Shown here in pieces: positions 1 to 9,400 of a stretch of DNA of 64,000 nt. The DNA lies in contig NZ_CP017774.1 in assembly GCF_001857965.1 (NCBI RefSeq), forward strand, positions 2,046,001-2,110,000. Direction: 5' to 3'. Both the position numbers and the translations under genes were made by a program. Origin of the DNA: Flavobacterium commune. GTDB lineage: Bacteria > Bacteroidota > Bacteroidia > Flavobacteriales > Flavobacteriaceae. How positions within the stretch are numbered: position 1 is the first letter of the stretch; every line of letters starts with the position of its first letter. Under the pieces are notes generated by a model. It made no database searches. It saw only the letters and a program-made list of their open reading frames with translations, and had not been told where the DNA came from.

Positions 1-2
1 AT

Positions 3-683
3 ATTATGTTTGTTGATGAAGATGAGGATACTATTGTAATCGAATTATACGCTCAACAATTTAAATGGACTGCCAGATTAGCTGGAGAAGATAACGTTCT
101 TGGGAAAGCTAATGTTAGATATATTGAAGGTGTAAATACTTTAGGAGTTGATTTAGCTGATCCTAATGCACAGGATGATATTGTTGTAACTGAATTACAC
201 ATTCCAAAAGGTAAAAAAGTACAATTCAAATTCCGTTCTCAGGATGTTTTACACTCAGCTTATTTTCCTCATTTTAGAGCACAAATGAACTGTGTACCTG
301 GTATGGTTACTGAATTTGCTTTTACTCCTACTTACACAACTGCTGAGTATAGAGAATTGCCTTATATGATTGAAAAAGTAGCTCATATCAATGAGTTAAG
401 AGCTAAGCAAAGCCTTGATTTAATTGCTAAAGGTCAGCCTGGTTTAGATCCTTATACTTTTGATTATTTGTTGCTTTGTAATAAAATTTGTGGTTCTTCT
501 CACTATAATATGCAAATGAAGGTTGTGGTTGATACACCTGAAGATTACAAAAAATGGTTAGCAGATAAAACTACTTTAGTTAATGAGGTGAAAGCTTCAT
601 TAGAAAAACCTGCTGATGACGCATCAGGAGAAGCTAAAAGCAATGATACACTAGCAGCTGCTAATGAAGTTGCTGTTAAATAA
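3..683 (+). CDS. coxB: Cytochrome c oxidase subunit II (CoxB/CtaC), 5' end cut off by the window
   Basis: C-terminal cupredoxin part of the subunit that takes electrons from cytochrome c through the CuA centre in the periplasm. The frame is open to the window edge, so the ATG at position 6 is internal and the N-terminal membrane helices lie outside. CuA ligands are visible: the His of VLHSAYFPHF, then the two Cys, His and Met of CNKICGSSHYNM. The residue between the cysteines that is usually Glu (CxExC) is Lys here. The tail is Ala/Asp/Glu-rich and low in complexity. It lies 28 bp before ctaD, so the two are almost certainly co-transcribed. Identification is firm; the true start is unknown. 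Confidence 0.93.
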   Translation: MMFVDEDEDTIVIELYAQQFKWTARLAGEDNVLGKANVRYIEGVNTLGVDLADPNAQDDIVVTELHIPKGKKVQFKFRSQDVLHSAYFPHFRAQMNCVPGMVTEFAFTPTYTTAEYRELPYMIEKVAHINELRAKQSLDLIAKGQPGLDPYTFDYLLLCNKICGSSHYNMQMKVVVDTPEDYKKWLADKTTLVNEVKASLEKPADDASGEAKSNDTLAAANEVAVK

Positions 684-711
684 TTTATTAAGAAAATTTA
701 AAGTTTAATAT

Positions 712-2508
712 ATGTCAGCAGAAGGTCACGATCACGCTCACGATCACGAACACGAACACCACCATAAAGAGACATTCATTACTAAATACATTTTTAGTAT
801 TGATCACAAAATGATTGCTAAGCAATACCTTATTACAGGTATTATTATGGGAGTTATTGGTATTAGTATGTCTTTGCTTTTTAGAATGCAATTAGCATGG
901 CCAGAAGAGTCTTTTAAAATTTTTAATGTTTTATTAGGTGATAAATTTGCTCCTGAAGGTGTAATGGCTAATGATGTTTATCTTGCCTTAGTTACAATAC
1001 ACGGTACCATCATGGTATTCTTTGTATTGACAGCCGGATTGAGTGGTACGTTTAGTAACTTGCTTATTCCGCTTCAAATTGGTGCAAGAGATATGGCATC
1101 CGGATTTATGAATATGATTTCTTACTGGTTGTTCTTCTTATCAGCAGTAGTGATGTTAAGTTCATTATTTGTAGAAGCTGGTCCTGCATCAGCAGGTTGG
1201 ACAATCTATCCGCCTTTAAGTGCTTTACCACAGGCAATTCCTGGATCAGGTGCTGGTATGACTCTTTGGTTAGTATCGATGGCTTTATTCATTGCTTCTT
1301 CTTTGATGGGATCTTTAAATTACATCGTAACTGTAATCAACTTAAGAACTAAAGGAATGTCTATGACAAGACTTCCTCTTACTATCTGGACATTCTTCGT
1401 GACAGCAATTATTGGTGTTATTTCGTTCCCGGTATTATTGTCTGCAGCTTTATTGTTGATTTTCGATAGAAGTTTTGGTACTTCATTCTTCTTATCCGAT
1501 ATTTATATTGCTGGTGAAGTTTTACATTACCAAGGTGGTTCTCCTGTATTGTTCGAACACTTATTCTGGTTCCTAGGTCACCCTGAGGTTTATATCGTAA
1601 TCTTGCCTGCAATGGGTCTTGTATCTGAAATTATGGCGACCAACTCTCGTAAACCAATCTTTGGTTACAGAGCGATGATTATGTCAGTTCTTGCAATTGC
1701 ATTTTTATCTACAATTGTATGGGGTCACCACATGTTTATCTCAGGTATGAATCCTTTCTTAGGTTCTGTATTTACATTTACTACTTTATTAATTGCAATT
1801 CCATCTGCTGTAAAAGCGTTCAACTGGATTACAACTTTGTGGAAAGGTAACTTACAATTAAACCCTGCTATGTTGTTCTCAATCGGGATGGTTTCAACTT
1901 TCATCACAGGAGGTTTAACAGGAATCATTTTAGGAGATAGTACATTAGATATTAACGTTCACGATACTTACTTTGTAATTGCTCACTTTCACTTAGTAAT
2001 GGGTATCTCTGCACTTTACGGAATGTTTGCCGGTATTTACCACTGGTTCCCTAAAATGTATGGTAGAATGTTAAATAAAAATTTAGGTTACGTTCACTTT
2101 TGGATTACTGCAGTTTGTGCTTATGGAGTTTTCTTTCCAATGCACTTTATTGGATTAGCAGGTTTACCAAGACGTTACTATACAAACACTAACTTCCCGT
2201 TATTTGACGATTTGCAAAATGTTAATGTATTAATTACAACATTTGCATTAGTTGGTGGAGCTTTCCAATTAGTATTCTTGTACAACTTCTTTAGCAGTAT
2301 CTTCTACGGTAAAAAAGCAGAGCAAAATCCATGGAAATCTACTACATTAGAATGGACTACTCCGGTAGAACACATTCACGGTAACTGGCCAGGAGAAATT
2401 CCTGAAGTTCATAGATGGGCTTACGATTACAGTAACCCGGAACACGAAGAAGATTTTGTTCCTCAAACGGTTCCAATGAAACCAGGTGAATCAGTTTTAC
2501 ACCACTAA
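712..2508 (+). CDS. ctaD: Cytochrome c oxidase subunit I (CtaD)
   Basis: Catalytic heme-copper oxidase subunit, 598 aa, with about 12 membrane helices, an oxygen-reducing heme/CuB site and proton channels. CuB and heme ligands are seen in GHPEVYIVILP (His-Tyr pair), WGHHMFISGM and HDTYFVIAHFHLVMG. The N-terminus is unusual: residues 5-18 are mostly His, Asp and Glu, a metal-binding-like tract before the first helix. It follows coxB and is closed by a strong terminator. Subunits III and IV and heme O synthase are encoded 53 kb away at 55977-58870, so the oxidase genes are split between two loci. Confidence 0.96.
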   Translation: MSAEGHDHAHDHEHEHHHKETFITKYIFSIDHKMIAKQYLITGIIMGVIGISMSLLFRMQLAWPEESFKIFNVLLGDKFAPEGVMANDVYLALVTIHGTIMVFFVLTAGLSGTFSNLLIPLQIGARDMASGFMNMISYWLFFLSAVVMLSSLFVEAGPASAGWTIYPPLSALPQAIPGSGAGMTLWLVSMALFIASSLMGSLNYIVTVINLRTKGMSMTRLPLTIWTFFVTAIIGVISFPVLLSAALLLIFDRSFGTSFFLSDIYIAGEVLHYQGGSPVLFEHLFWFLGHPEVYIVILPAMGLVSEIMATNSRKPIFGYRAMIMSVLAIAFLSTIVWGHHMFISGMNPFLGSVFTFTTLLIAIPSAVKAFNWITTLWKGNLQLNPAMLFSIGMVSTFITGGLTGIILGDSTLDINVHDTYFVIAHFHLVMGISALYGMFAGIYHWFPKMYGRMLNKNLGYVHFWITAVCAYGVFFPMHFIGLAGLPRRYYTNTNFPLFDDLQNVNVLITTFALVGGAFQLVFLYNFFSSIFYGKKAEQNPWKSTTLEWTTPVEHIHGNWPGEIPEVHRWAYDYSNPEHEEDFVPQTVPMKPGESVLHH

Positions 2509-2516
2509 ATATTATA

Positions 2517-2548
2517 AAGACCTTCTGAAAAGAGGGTCTTTTTTTTGT
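2517..2548 (+). terminator. Rho-independent terminator after ctaD
   Basis: The stem AGACC/GGTCT, extended by a weaker TTCT/AGAG segment around a GAAA loop, is followed by eight T. It lies 9 bp past the ctaD stop. Confidence 0.85.
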
Positions 2549-2660
2549 TAATCAAAAAAAGTAATTCCCAATATTTTAAATCCCAATGATGTATAGTCTT
2601 GTATTGGGATTTGGAATTTTAATTTGGAATTTAACTGTTTTAGAAACTGATTACTTTGTC

Positions 2661-2668
2661 TATCTTTG
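2661..2668 (+). promoter_or_regulatory. Bacteroidota -7 box (TATCTTTG) of ruvB
   Basis: TATCTTTG matches TAnnTTTG exactly. It ends only four bases before the ruvB ATG at 2673, so transcription would begin at or near the start codon. This also argues against the longer reading frame that starts upstream at 2586, because that start would lie upstream of the promoter. Confidence 0.6.
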
Positions 2669-2672
2669 TTAC

Positions 2673-3695
2673 ATGAATGAAAATTTAGACCCAACAAACA
2701 AACGCTTTAATTCAGAAGAACTTGATCTTGAAAAAAGATTAAGACCTCTTACTTTTGATGATTTTGCAGGACAAGATCAGGTTTTGGAAAATCTTAAAGT
2801 TTTTGTTGCAGCTGCAAATCAACGAAATGAAGCCTTAGATCATGCTTTGTTCCATGGACCTCCGGGACTTGGGAAAACAACATTGGCAAATATTTTAGCT
2901 AATGAATTGGGTGTAGGAATCAAAATAACTTCGGGTCCTGTGCTGGATAAACCGGGCGATTTAGCTGGTTTGTTGACTAATCTCGAAGAAAGAGATGTTT
3001 TGTTTATTGATGAAATCCATCGTTTGAGTCCTGTAGTGGAAGAATATTTGTATTCGGCTATGGAGGATTTTAAGATTGATATTATGATAGAATCCGGGCC
3101 TAATGCGAGAACGGTTCAAATCAATTTAAATCCATTTACCCTAATTGGTGCTACAACCCGTTCAGGACTTTTAACAGCGCCTATGCGAGCTCGTTTTGGT
3201 ATTTCTTCCAGATTGCAATATTATACAGTTGAATTGTTGACTACCATTGTGCAAAGAAGTGCTTCCATTTTAAAAATGCCTATTTCTATGGAAGCCGCTA
3301 TAGAAATTGCTGGAAGAAGCAGAGGAACACCAAGGATTGCAAATGCTTTGTTGAGAAGAGTTCGTGATTTTGCTCAAATAAAAGGAAACGGAACTATTGA
3401 TATTGAAATTTCAAAATATGCCTTAAAAGCACTACATGTTGATGCTCATGGTTTGGACGAAATGGATAATAAAATACTGAATACCATAATTGATAAATTC
3501 AAAGGTGGGCCTGTAGGATTGAGTACTTTGGCAACTGCAGTTTCCGAAAGTAGTGAAACTATCGAAGAAGTTTACGAGCCTTTTTTAATTCAGGAAGGTT
3601 TTATTATGCGTACTCCACGCGGACGTGAAGTTACCGAGAAAGCCTATAAACATTTAGGAAAAGTTAGAACTAATATTCAGGGAGGATTATTTTAG
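2673..3695 (+). CDS. ruvB: Holliday junction branch migration ATPase RuvB
   Basis: AAA+ motor of the RuvABC complex, which drives branch migration of Holliday junctions. Walker A is [12 protein letters not shown], Walker [10 protein letters not shown], sensor 1 GATTRSG, and the winged-helix C-terminus contains [16 protein letters not shown]. The start at 2673 ([12 protein letters not shown]) gives 340 aa, the normal family length; the frame is open back to 2586, but those residues look like translated promoter. ruvA (5831) and ruvC (20113) are also in this window, at separate loci. Confidence 0.96.
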   Translation: MNENLDPTNKRFNSEELDLEKRLRPLTFDDFAGQDQVLENLKVFVAAANQRNEALDHALFHGPPGLGKTTLANILANELGVGIKITSGPVLDKPGDLAGLLTNLEERDVLFIDEIHRLSPVVEEYLYSAMEDFKIDIMIESGPNARTVQINLNPFTLIGATTRSGLLTAPMRARFGISSRLQYYTVELLTTIVQRSASILKMPISMEAAIEIAGRSRGTPRIANALLRRVRDFAQIKGNGTIDIEISKYALKALHVDAHGLDEMDNKILNTIIDKFKGGPVGLSTLATAVSESSETIEEVYEPFLIQEGFIMRTPRGREVTEKAYKHLGKVRTNIQGGLF

Positions 3696-3697
3696 GG

Positions 3698-3775
3698 GGG
3701 AAGAGGGAAGTAGGGAGTTGGAAGTAATCCACAATTAAGAAACTCCTCTTTTAAACTTCTAACTCCCTACTACCA
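3698..3775. repeat. Purine-rich inverted repeat (left boundary of the four-helix-bundle element)
   Basis: Arm 3710-3725 (GTAGGGAGTTGGAAGT) pairs with 3755-3770 (ACTTCTAACTCCCTAC) with one mismatch. The 12-mer GGGAGTTGGAAG at 3713-3724 also occurs inverted and exact at 4159-4170, inside the first codons of queG. The short ORF at 3793-4146 is therefore bracketed by inverted copies. No T-run follows, so it is not an ordinary terminator. Confidence 0.75.
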
Positions 3776-3792
3776 ACAAAAAATATAAAATC

Positions 3793-4146
3793 ATGAGTTT
3801 TAAATTCGAAAAATTAATTATCTGGCAGAAATCTATGGATTTTGGAGAAGAGATTAATTTTGTTATAAAAGACTTCCCTAAGCATGAAATGTATAATCTT
3901 TCGTCTCAAATGTTAAGAGCTTCAGATTCTATAGCTTTAAATATTTCAGAAGGGGCTATTGAACAGTCGAATCCCGAATTTAGTAGGTTTTTAGGTTATT
4001 CTGTTCGATCCTTAGCTGAAGTTGTTACTTGTTTGTATAAAGCAAAAAGAAGAGGTTATATTAGCAATGAAGTTTTTGATAAATTATATAACGATTCGTT
4101 TAATTTGATGAATATGACTATTGCTTTTAAAACGAAATTGAAATAA
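3793..4146 (+). CDS. Four-helix bundle protein (S23/IVS-like, TIGR02436 type)
   Basis: 117 aa, predicted all-helical. It carries features of the family first found as ORFs inside intervening sequences of bacterial 23S rRNA: an N-terminal [13 protein letters not shown] segment, the central [18 protein letters not shown], and the [19 protein letters not shown] helix. Avd, the accessory protein of diversity-generating retroelements, has the same fold and binds reverse transcriptase and nucleic acid; no RT gene is near. The ORF sits alone between ruvB and queG within an inverted-repeat frame and ends 5 bp before the queG start. The function of stand-alone copies is unknown. Family call is firm; link to the repeats is inference. 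Confidence 0.85.
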   Translation: MSFKFEKLIIWQKSMDFGEEINFVIKDFPKHEMYNLSSQMLRASDSIALNISEGAIEQSNPEFSRFLGYSVRSLAEVVTCLYKAKRRGYISNEVFDKLYNDSFNLMNMTIAFKTKLK

Positions 4147-4151
4147 TAATA

Positions 4152-5093
4152 ATGGCTTCTTCCAACTCCCAGCTTCAGGCTTCCCGCTATACATCATTCA
4201 TCAAATCCGAAGCCAAACGCCTCGGATTTTTGTCTTGTGGAATATCTAAAGCGGGTTTTCTGGAAGAAGAAGCGCCTCGATTAGAAAATTGGTTGAATAA
4301 AAACCTCAATGGGAAGATGAGCTATATGGAGAATAATTTTGACAAGCGACTCAATCCTACTTTATTGGTTGATGATGCTAAAAGTGTAGTGTCACTTTTA
4401 TTGAATTATTATCCCGAAAAAGAACAAGTTCAGGATTCGTATAAGATTTCTAAATATGCTTACGGAAAGGATTACCATTTTGTTATAAAGGAAAAATTAA
4501 AAGAATTACTTTTCTCCATTCAAGAAAATATTGGAGAAGTTTCAGGTCGTGTTTTTGTTGATTCTGCGCCAGTTTTAGACAAGGCTTGGGCTGCCAAAAG
4601 TGGTTTGGGATGGATAGGGAAAAACAGTAATCTATTGACCCAAAAAGTAGGTTCTTTTTATTTTATAGCTGAATTAATTATAGATTTGGATTTGGAATAT
4701 GATCATCCTACAACTGATCATTGCGGAAGTTGTACTGCCTGTATTGATGCTTGCCCCACGCAGGCTATTATTGCTCCTTATGTTGTTGATGGGAGCAAAT
4801 GTATTTCGTACTTTACAATTGAATTAAAAGAAAATATTCCTTTGGAAATGAAAGGATATTTTGATGATTGGGTATTTGGATGTGATACCTGTCAGGATGT
4901 TTGTCCGTGGAACCGATTTTCTAAAAGTCATAACGAACCTTTGTTTAATCCCAATCCGGCTCTGCTCTCGATGACCAAAAAAGATTGGGAAGAAATGACC
5001 GAAGAAACCTTTAAAATTGTTTTTAAAGAATCGGCTGTTAAGCGAACTAAGTTTCAGGGATTGAGTAGAAATGTTAATTTTTTGAAGAAATGA
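4152..5093 (+). CDS. queG: Epoxyqueuosine reductase QueG
   Basis: Cobalamin-dependent iron-sulfur enzyme for the last step of queuosine synthesis, reducing epoxyqueuosine to queuosine in tRNA. The N-terminal domain is followed by two [4Fe-4S] motifs: [17 protein letters not shown] near residue 190 and [13 protein letters not shown] near residue 245. At 313 aa the length is normal. The first dozen residues ([13 protein letters not shown]) are encoded by a copy of the local repeat, so the present start codon appears to come from the repeat; family similarity begins around [13 protein letters not shown]. Confidence 0.94.
   Translation: MASSNSQLQASRYTSFIKSEAKRLGFLSCGISKAGFLEEEAPRLENWLNKNLNGKMSYMENNFDKRLNPTLLVDDAKSVVSLLLNYYPEKEQVQDSYKISKYAYGKDYHFVIKEKLKELLFSIQENIGEVSGRVFVDSAPVLDKAWAAKSGLGWIGKNSNLLTQKVGSFYFIAELIIDLDLEYDHPTTDHCGSCTACIDACPTQAIIAPYVVDGSKCISYFTIELKENIPLEMKGYFDDWVFGCDTCQDVCPWNRFSKSHNEPLFNPNPALLSMTKKDWEEMTEETFKIVFKESAVKRTKFQGLSRNVNFLKK
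4156..4190. repeat. Repeat copy forming the queG 5' coding end
   Basis: A pyrimidine-rich stretch containing CTTCCAACTCCC (4159-4170), the exact reverse complement of 3713-3724. It is translated as part of queG residues 2-13. Confidence 0.65.
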
Positions 5094-5178
5094 GAAAATT
5101 AGTGCCTAAATTTTAAATTATTTATGAGCTGTTTTTCGGCGATTTTTTTTAAATTTATTATTCTAAAATATTTTCAAT

Positions 5179-5613
5179 ATGACTGTAAATCAAATATTAA
5201 GCACGAAAGGGGATACTGTGTATTCAATTGTTTCGACTATTAGCGTTTATGATGCTGTTAAGATAATGGGTGAGAAAAACATAGGTGCAATACTCGTTAT
5301 TGAAGATGATTTGTTAAAAGGTATTTTGTCTGAGAGAGATTATGCGCGAAAGATTGTTCTTAAAGGAAAATCTTCCAAGAGTACTTTGGTTCAGGAAATA
5401 ATGGTAAGTAAAGTGATTACTGTTAAGCCTACAGATGATTTAGATTATTGTATGGAATTGATGAGTTCTAATAAGATACGACATCTTCCTGTGGTGGATG
5501 AAAATAAAGTTATAGGACTGATTTCTATTGGGGATGTTGTAAAAGTGATAATTGAAAAACAAAAAGAAACAATTCACTTATTGGATTCTTATATTAATGG
5601 AGGTCAGGTTTAG
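5179..5613 (+). CDS. CBS-pair domain protein
   Basis: 144 aa made of two CBS motifs and little else: the first around DAVKIMGEKNIGAILVIED with GILSERDYAR, the second around DDLDYCMELMSSNKIRHLPV with VIGLISIGDVVK. CBS pairs bind adenosine nucleotides or SAM and usually regulate a partner. No effector domain is fused, so the partner is not known. It is a monocistronic unit with its own terminator. Similar stand-alone proteins are common and usually annotated only as CBS domain-containing. Confidence 0.9.
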   Translation: MTVNQILSTKGDTVYSIVSTISVYDAVKIMGEKNIGAILVIEDDLLKGILSERDYARKIVLKGKSSKSTLVQEIMVSKVITVKPTDDLDYCMELMSSNKIRHLPVVDENKVIGLISIGDVVKVIIEKQKETIHLLDSYINGGQV

Positions 5614-5641
5614 TTTTAAATTTTGCAAATAAAGATGTTTT

Positions 5642-5666
5642 AGCCACAATTTTGTGGCTTTTTTTA
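5642..5666 (+). terminator. Terminator after the CBS-domain gene
   Basis: Perfect stem AGCCACAA/TTGTGGCT with a 2-base loop and a run of T. Confidence 0.9.
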
Positions 5667-5731
5667 TGTTATCAATCTTTAGTTTTTTACAAAAGAATTA
5701 TGAAAATGTTAACTTTTTACGTCAAGACTTC

Positions 5732-5739
5732 TATCTTTG
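5732..5739 (+). promoter_or_regulatory. -7 box (TATCTTTG) of the ruvA-sprA unit
   Basis: Exact TAnnTTTG. It would give a leader of about 85 nt before the ruvA ATG. No convincing -33 TTG is seen at the usual distance. Confidence 0.5.
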
Positions 5740-5830
5740 TATATAAGATAAAACTGCCATAACTGTTAAAGGTGAAAAGCAGTTAATTAGTGAGCGAAAT
5801 TTAAAAATATATTTTACAAAAAAATACCGG

Positions 5831-6412
5831 ATGATTGCACATTTACAGGGGAAGTTAGTAGAAAAATCGCCTACACAAATTGTTATCGATTGTGGAGGAG
5901 TTGGTTATGAGGTTCATATATCATTACATACTTATTCCTTGCTTCCTGTTTCTGATTTTATAAAAGTGTTTACCCATCTTCAAATCAAAGAAGATGCGCA
6001 TACTATATTTGGTTTTGTAGAGAAATCAGAAAGAGAAATTTTTAAATTATTGATTTCGGTCTCGGGTATAGGTGCAGGTATTGCAAGAACCATGTTGTCG
6101 TCATTAGATCCAAAACAAATTATCAATGCAATAGCATCCGGTGATGTTAGTACCGTTCAGTCTATAAAAGGAATTGGAAGTAAAACAGCACAGAGGGTAA
6201 TCTTAGATTTAAAAGATAAGGTGTTGAAATTGTATGATTTGGATAAAGTTTCGGTTGTACAAAGCAATACAAGCAGAGATGAAGCGTTATCTGCATTAGA
6301 GGTTTTAGGATTTGTTAGAAAATCTTCAGAAAAGCTTATCGATAAAATAATAAAGGAGAATCCGGAGGCATCTGTAGAATCGATTATCAAACAAGCATTA
6401 AAAAGCTTATAA
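5831..6412 (+). CDS. ruvA: Holliday junction DNA helicase subunit RuvA
   Basis: 193 aa. Binds four-way junctions as a tetramer and loads RuvB. Domain I OB fold (MIAHLQGKLVEKSP, CGGVGYEVHIS), domain II helix-hairpin-helix motifs (SGIGAGIARTMLSSL and IKGIGSKTAQRVILDLKDK), domain III C-terminal helices (DEALSALEVLGF). Standard length. It lies 21 bp before sprA, an arrangement familiar in Bacteroidota, so the recombination gene and the giant secretion gene may share a promoter. Confidence 0.96.
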   Translation: MIAHLQGKLVEKSPTQIVIDCGGVGYEVHISLHTYSLLPVSDFIKVFTHLQIKEDAHTIFGFVEKSEREIFKLLISVSGIGAGIARTMLSSLDPKQIINAIASGDVSTVQSIKGIGSKTAQRVILDLKDKVLKLYDLDKVSVVQSNTSRDEALSALEVLGFVRKSSEKLIDKIIKENPEASVESIIKQALKSL

Positions 6413-6433
6413 GACACAGCAAAAACCAATTGT

Positions 6434-9400
6434 ATGTATAAAATCTGTATTTTTTTGGCGGTTTTATTGTGTGGTTTTGTATCACTAGCTCAAGTAAATG
6501 AACCAGTTCAGGATACAACAAAAAGAGGATATTCCTTGGGTAAGATTGAAATTAAAGACCCTAAGAGTATCCTTTCGGCATATACTTATGATCCTAAAAC
6601 CGATCGTTATATTTATACCAGCTCAGTTAATGGATTTTCAATTAAATATCCTTTAATCTTAACACCTAAAGAATACGAGAATTTAGTTTTGAAAGAATCG
6701 ATGAAGGATTATTTCAAAAAGAAATCGGATGCTATTGATGGGAAAAAGGAGGGAAGTGAAGAAGCGAAAAAAGATTTATTACCTCGCTATTATGTGAAAT
6801 CGGGATTGTTTGAATCTATTTTTGGGAGTAATACCATCGATGTAAAACCTACAGGTTCTGTAGAAATGGATATGGGAGTGCGTTTTACCAGACAGGATAA
6901 TCCTTCGTTTTCACCCAGAAACAGGTCTAATTTAGCTTTTGATTTTGATCAGAGGATTAGTATGAGTTTGATGGGGAAAGTAGGAACCAGACTGAATGTA
7001 AATGCTAATTATGATACCCAATCTACTTTTGCTTTTCAAAACTTATTGAAATTAGAATATGCTCCAACTGAAGATGATATTATCCAGAAAATTGAAGTTG
7101 GAAATGTGAGTATGCCGCTAAATAGTTCTTTAATTAGAGGTGCTCAGAGTTTGTTTGGGGTCAAAGCCCAATTGCAATTTGGTAAAACCATGGTTACGGG
7201 GGTGTATTCTGAACAAAAATCACAAACAAAAACAGTGGTTTCTCAGAATGGAGGAACCGTTCAGGATTTTGATATTTTTGCTTTGGATTATGACAATGAC
7301 AGGCACTTTTTTCTTTCGCAATATTTTAGAAACAAATATGATGCTGCATTAAAAAGTTATCCTTTTATAGACAGTAGGGTGCAAATAACCCGAATTGAAG
7401 TGTGGGTAACTAATAAACAAACACGTTTGAATACCACTTCTAATAATCTTAGAAATGTTATTGCGCTTCAGGATTTAGGAGAATCTCAACTGACTGGATT
7501 GGCAGACAGTGAAGTGGTGGTTTTAGATCCTTCTACAGGAATGTTTAATAATCCTGCCGATTCGCCTTCGGATAACTCTAATAATAAATACAATCCTGCC
7601 CAAATTCAAACAGGTGGTGGCTTGTTGAATTCTAATATCCGTGAAATGGCAACCTCCAGTTCCGGATTTAACGCTACTGTAATAGAAGGACAGGATTATT
7701 CGAAACTTGAAAATGCCCGAAAGTTAACCTCCAATGAATTTACTTATCATCCGCAGTTGGGTTATATTTCACTACAGCAAAGATTGTCTAATGATGAGAT
7801 TTTGGCTGTAGCTTATGAATATACCATAGGAGATCAGGTGTATCAGGTTGGAGAATTTGGTAACGATGGTGTTGATGCAACATTGGTTACAGGAACTCCA
7901 CAATCGACTCAGGCAGTTATTACGCAAAGTTTAATTTTGAAAATGCTGAAAAGTAATTTGACGAATGTAAAGAATCCGGTTTGGAACTTGATGATGAAAA
8001 ATATTTATCAAATTCCGGGGGCTTATCAAATCAAACAGGAAGATTTTAGATTCAATATCCTTTTTACGGATCCATCGCCATTAAATTATATTTCTCCGGT
8101 GGCAGGAAGTTCTTTTCCGTCAAATCCATCGCTGGAAAACAAAGTGGCCGAAACACCATTGTTGAATGTTTTTAATTTGGATAAATTAAATTATAATAAT
8201 GATCGTCAGTTAGGTGGGGATGGTTTCTTTGATTTTGTTCCGGGCTTAACAATGGATAGTCAAAACGGACGAATTATTTTTACCACTAAAGAACCATTTG
8301 GAGAATTGTTGTTTTCAAAATTAGCCAATCCAAATTCAGGCGAAGATTATAATAATTCGACTACTTACAATGCTAATCAGGCTAAATATGTGTTTAGAAG
8401 TATGTATCGAAACACACAGTCCGGAGCATTGCAGGACAGCGAAAAGAATAAGTTCTTGCTGAGAGGAAGATATAAATCCTCAGCTGGTGACGGAATTCCA
8501 ATTGGAGCGTTCAATGTGCCGCAAGGTTCAGTTGTGGTTACTGCCGGTGGTAGAATTTTAGTCGAAGGTGTGGATTATAGTGTGAATTATCAATTAGGAA
8601 GGGTTCAAATTTTAGATCCGTCGTTGCAGGCATCAAATACGCCTATTAATGTTTCGCTTGAAAATAATTCCATTTTTGGTCAACAAACCCGAAGATTTAT
8701 GGGAGTGAATGTAGAGCATAAATTTTCGGATAAATTTACCTTAGGAGGTACTTTTTTGAAAATGACTGAGAGACCATTTACACAAAAATCAAATTACGGA
8801 CAGGAATCAGTTAATAATACCATTTTTGGATTTAATACTAATTTTTCAACTGAGGTTCCGTTTTTTACAAGATTAGCCAATATGCTTCCTAATGTTGATA
8901 CTGATGTTCCGTCGAATTTGTCCATAAGAGGAGAAATAGCATTCTTAAAACCGGATACGCCAAAAGCAGATCAATTTAATGGCGAATCCACTCTTTATGT
9001 AGATGATTTTGAAGGTTCGCAATCTACTATCGATATGCGTTCGGCTTATGCCTGGAGTTTAGCATCAACGCCTGAAGAAAATACAAATAGTGCTTATAAT
9101 TTTAATGCTAAGGCCAATGATTTGTCTTATGGACATAAAAGATCCAAATTGGCCTGGTACACTATTGATCCGATTTTTTATGTGCAGCGACCATCGGGAA
9201 TATCGAATGACGATATTTCGTTGAACTCTACCAGAAGAATTTATAGCAAAGAGTTGTATCCAACATTAGACATTGCTCAAGGACAAACTCAGGTAATTAA
9301 TACTTTAGACTTAACATATTACCCGTCTGAGAGAGGACCGTATAACAATAATTCGAGTTTTAATTTGAATCCAAAAGAAAATTTTGGAGGAATTATGCGT

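Noticed and set aside
2586..2672. Longer RuvB N-terminus
   Set aside because: It overlaps the -7 box, is hydrophobic, and is not part of the RuvB family; the 2673 start gives the normal length.
3793..4146. Diversity-generating retroelement (Avd) locus
   Set aside because: No reverse transcriptase, template repeat or variable gene is present nearby; only the protein fold is shared.
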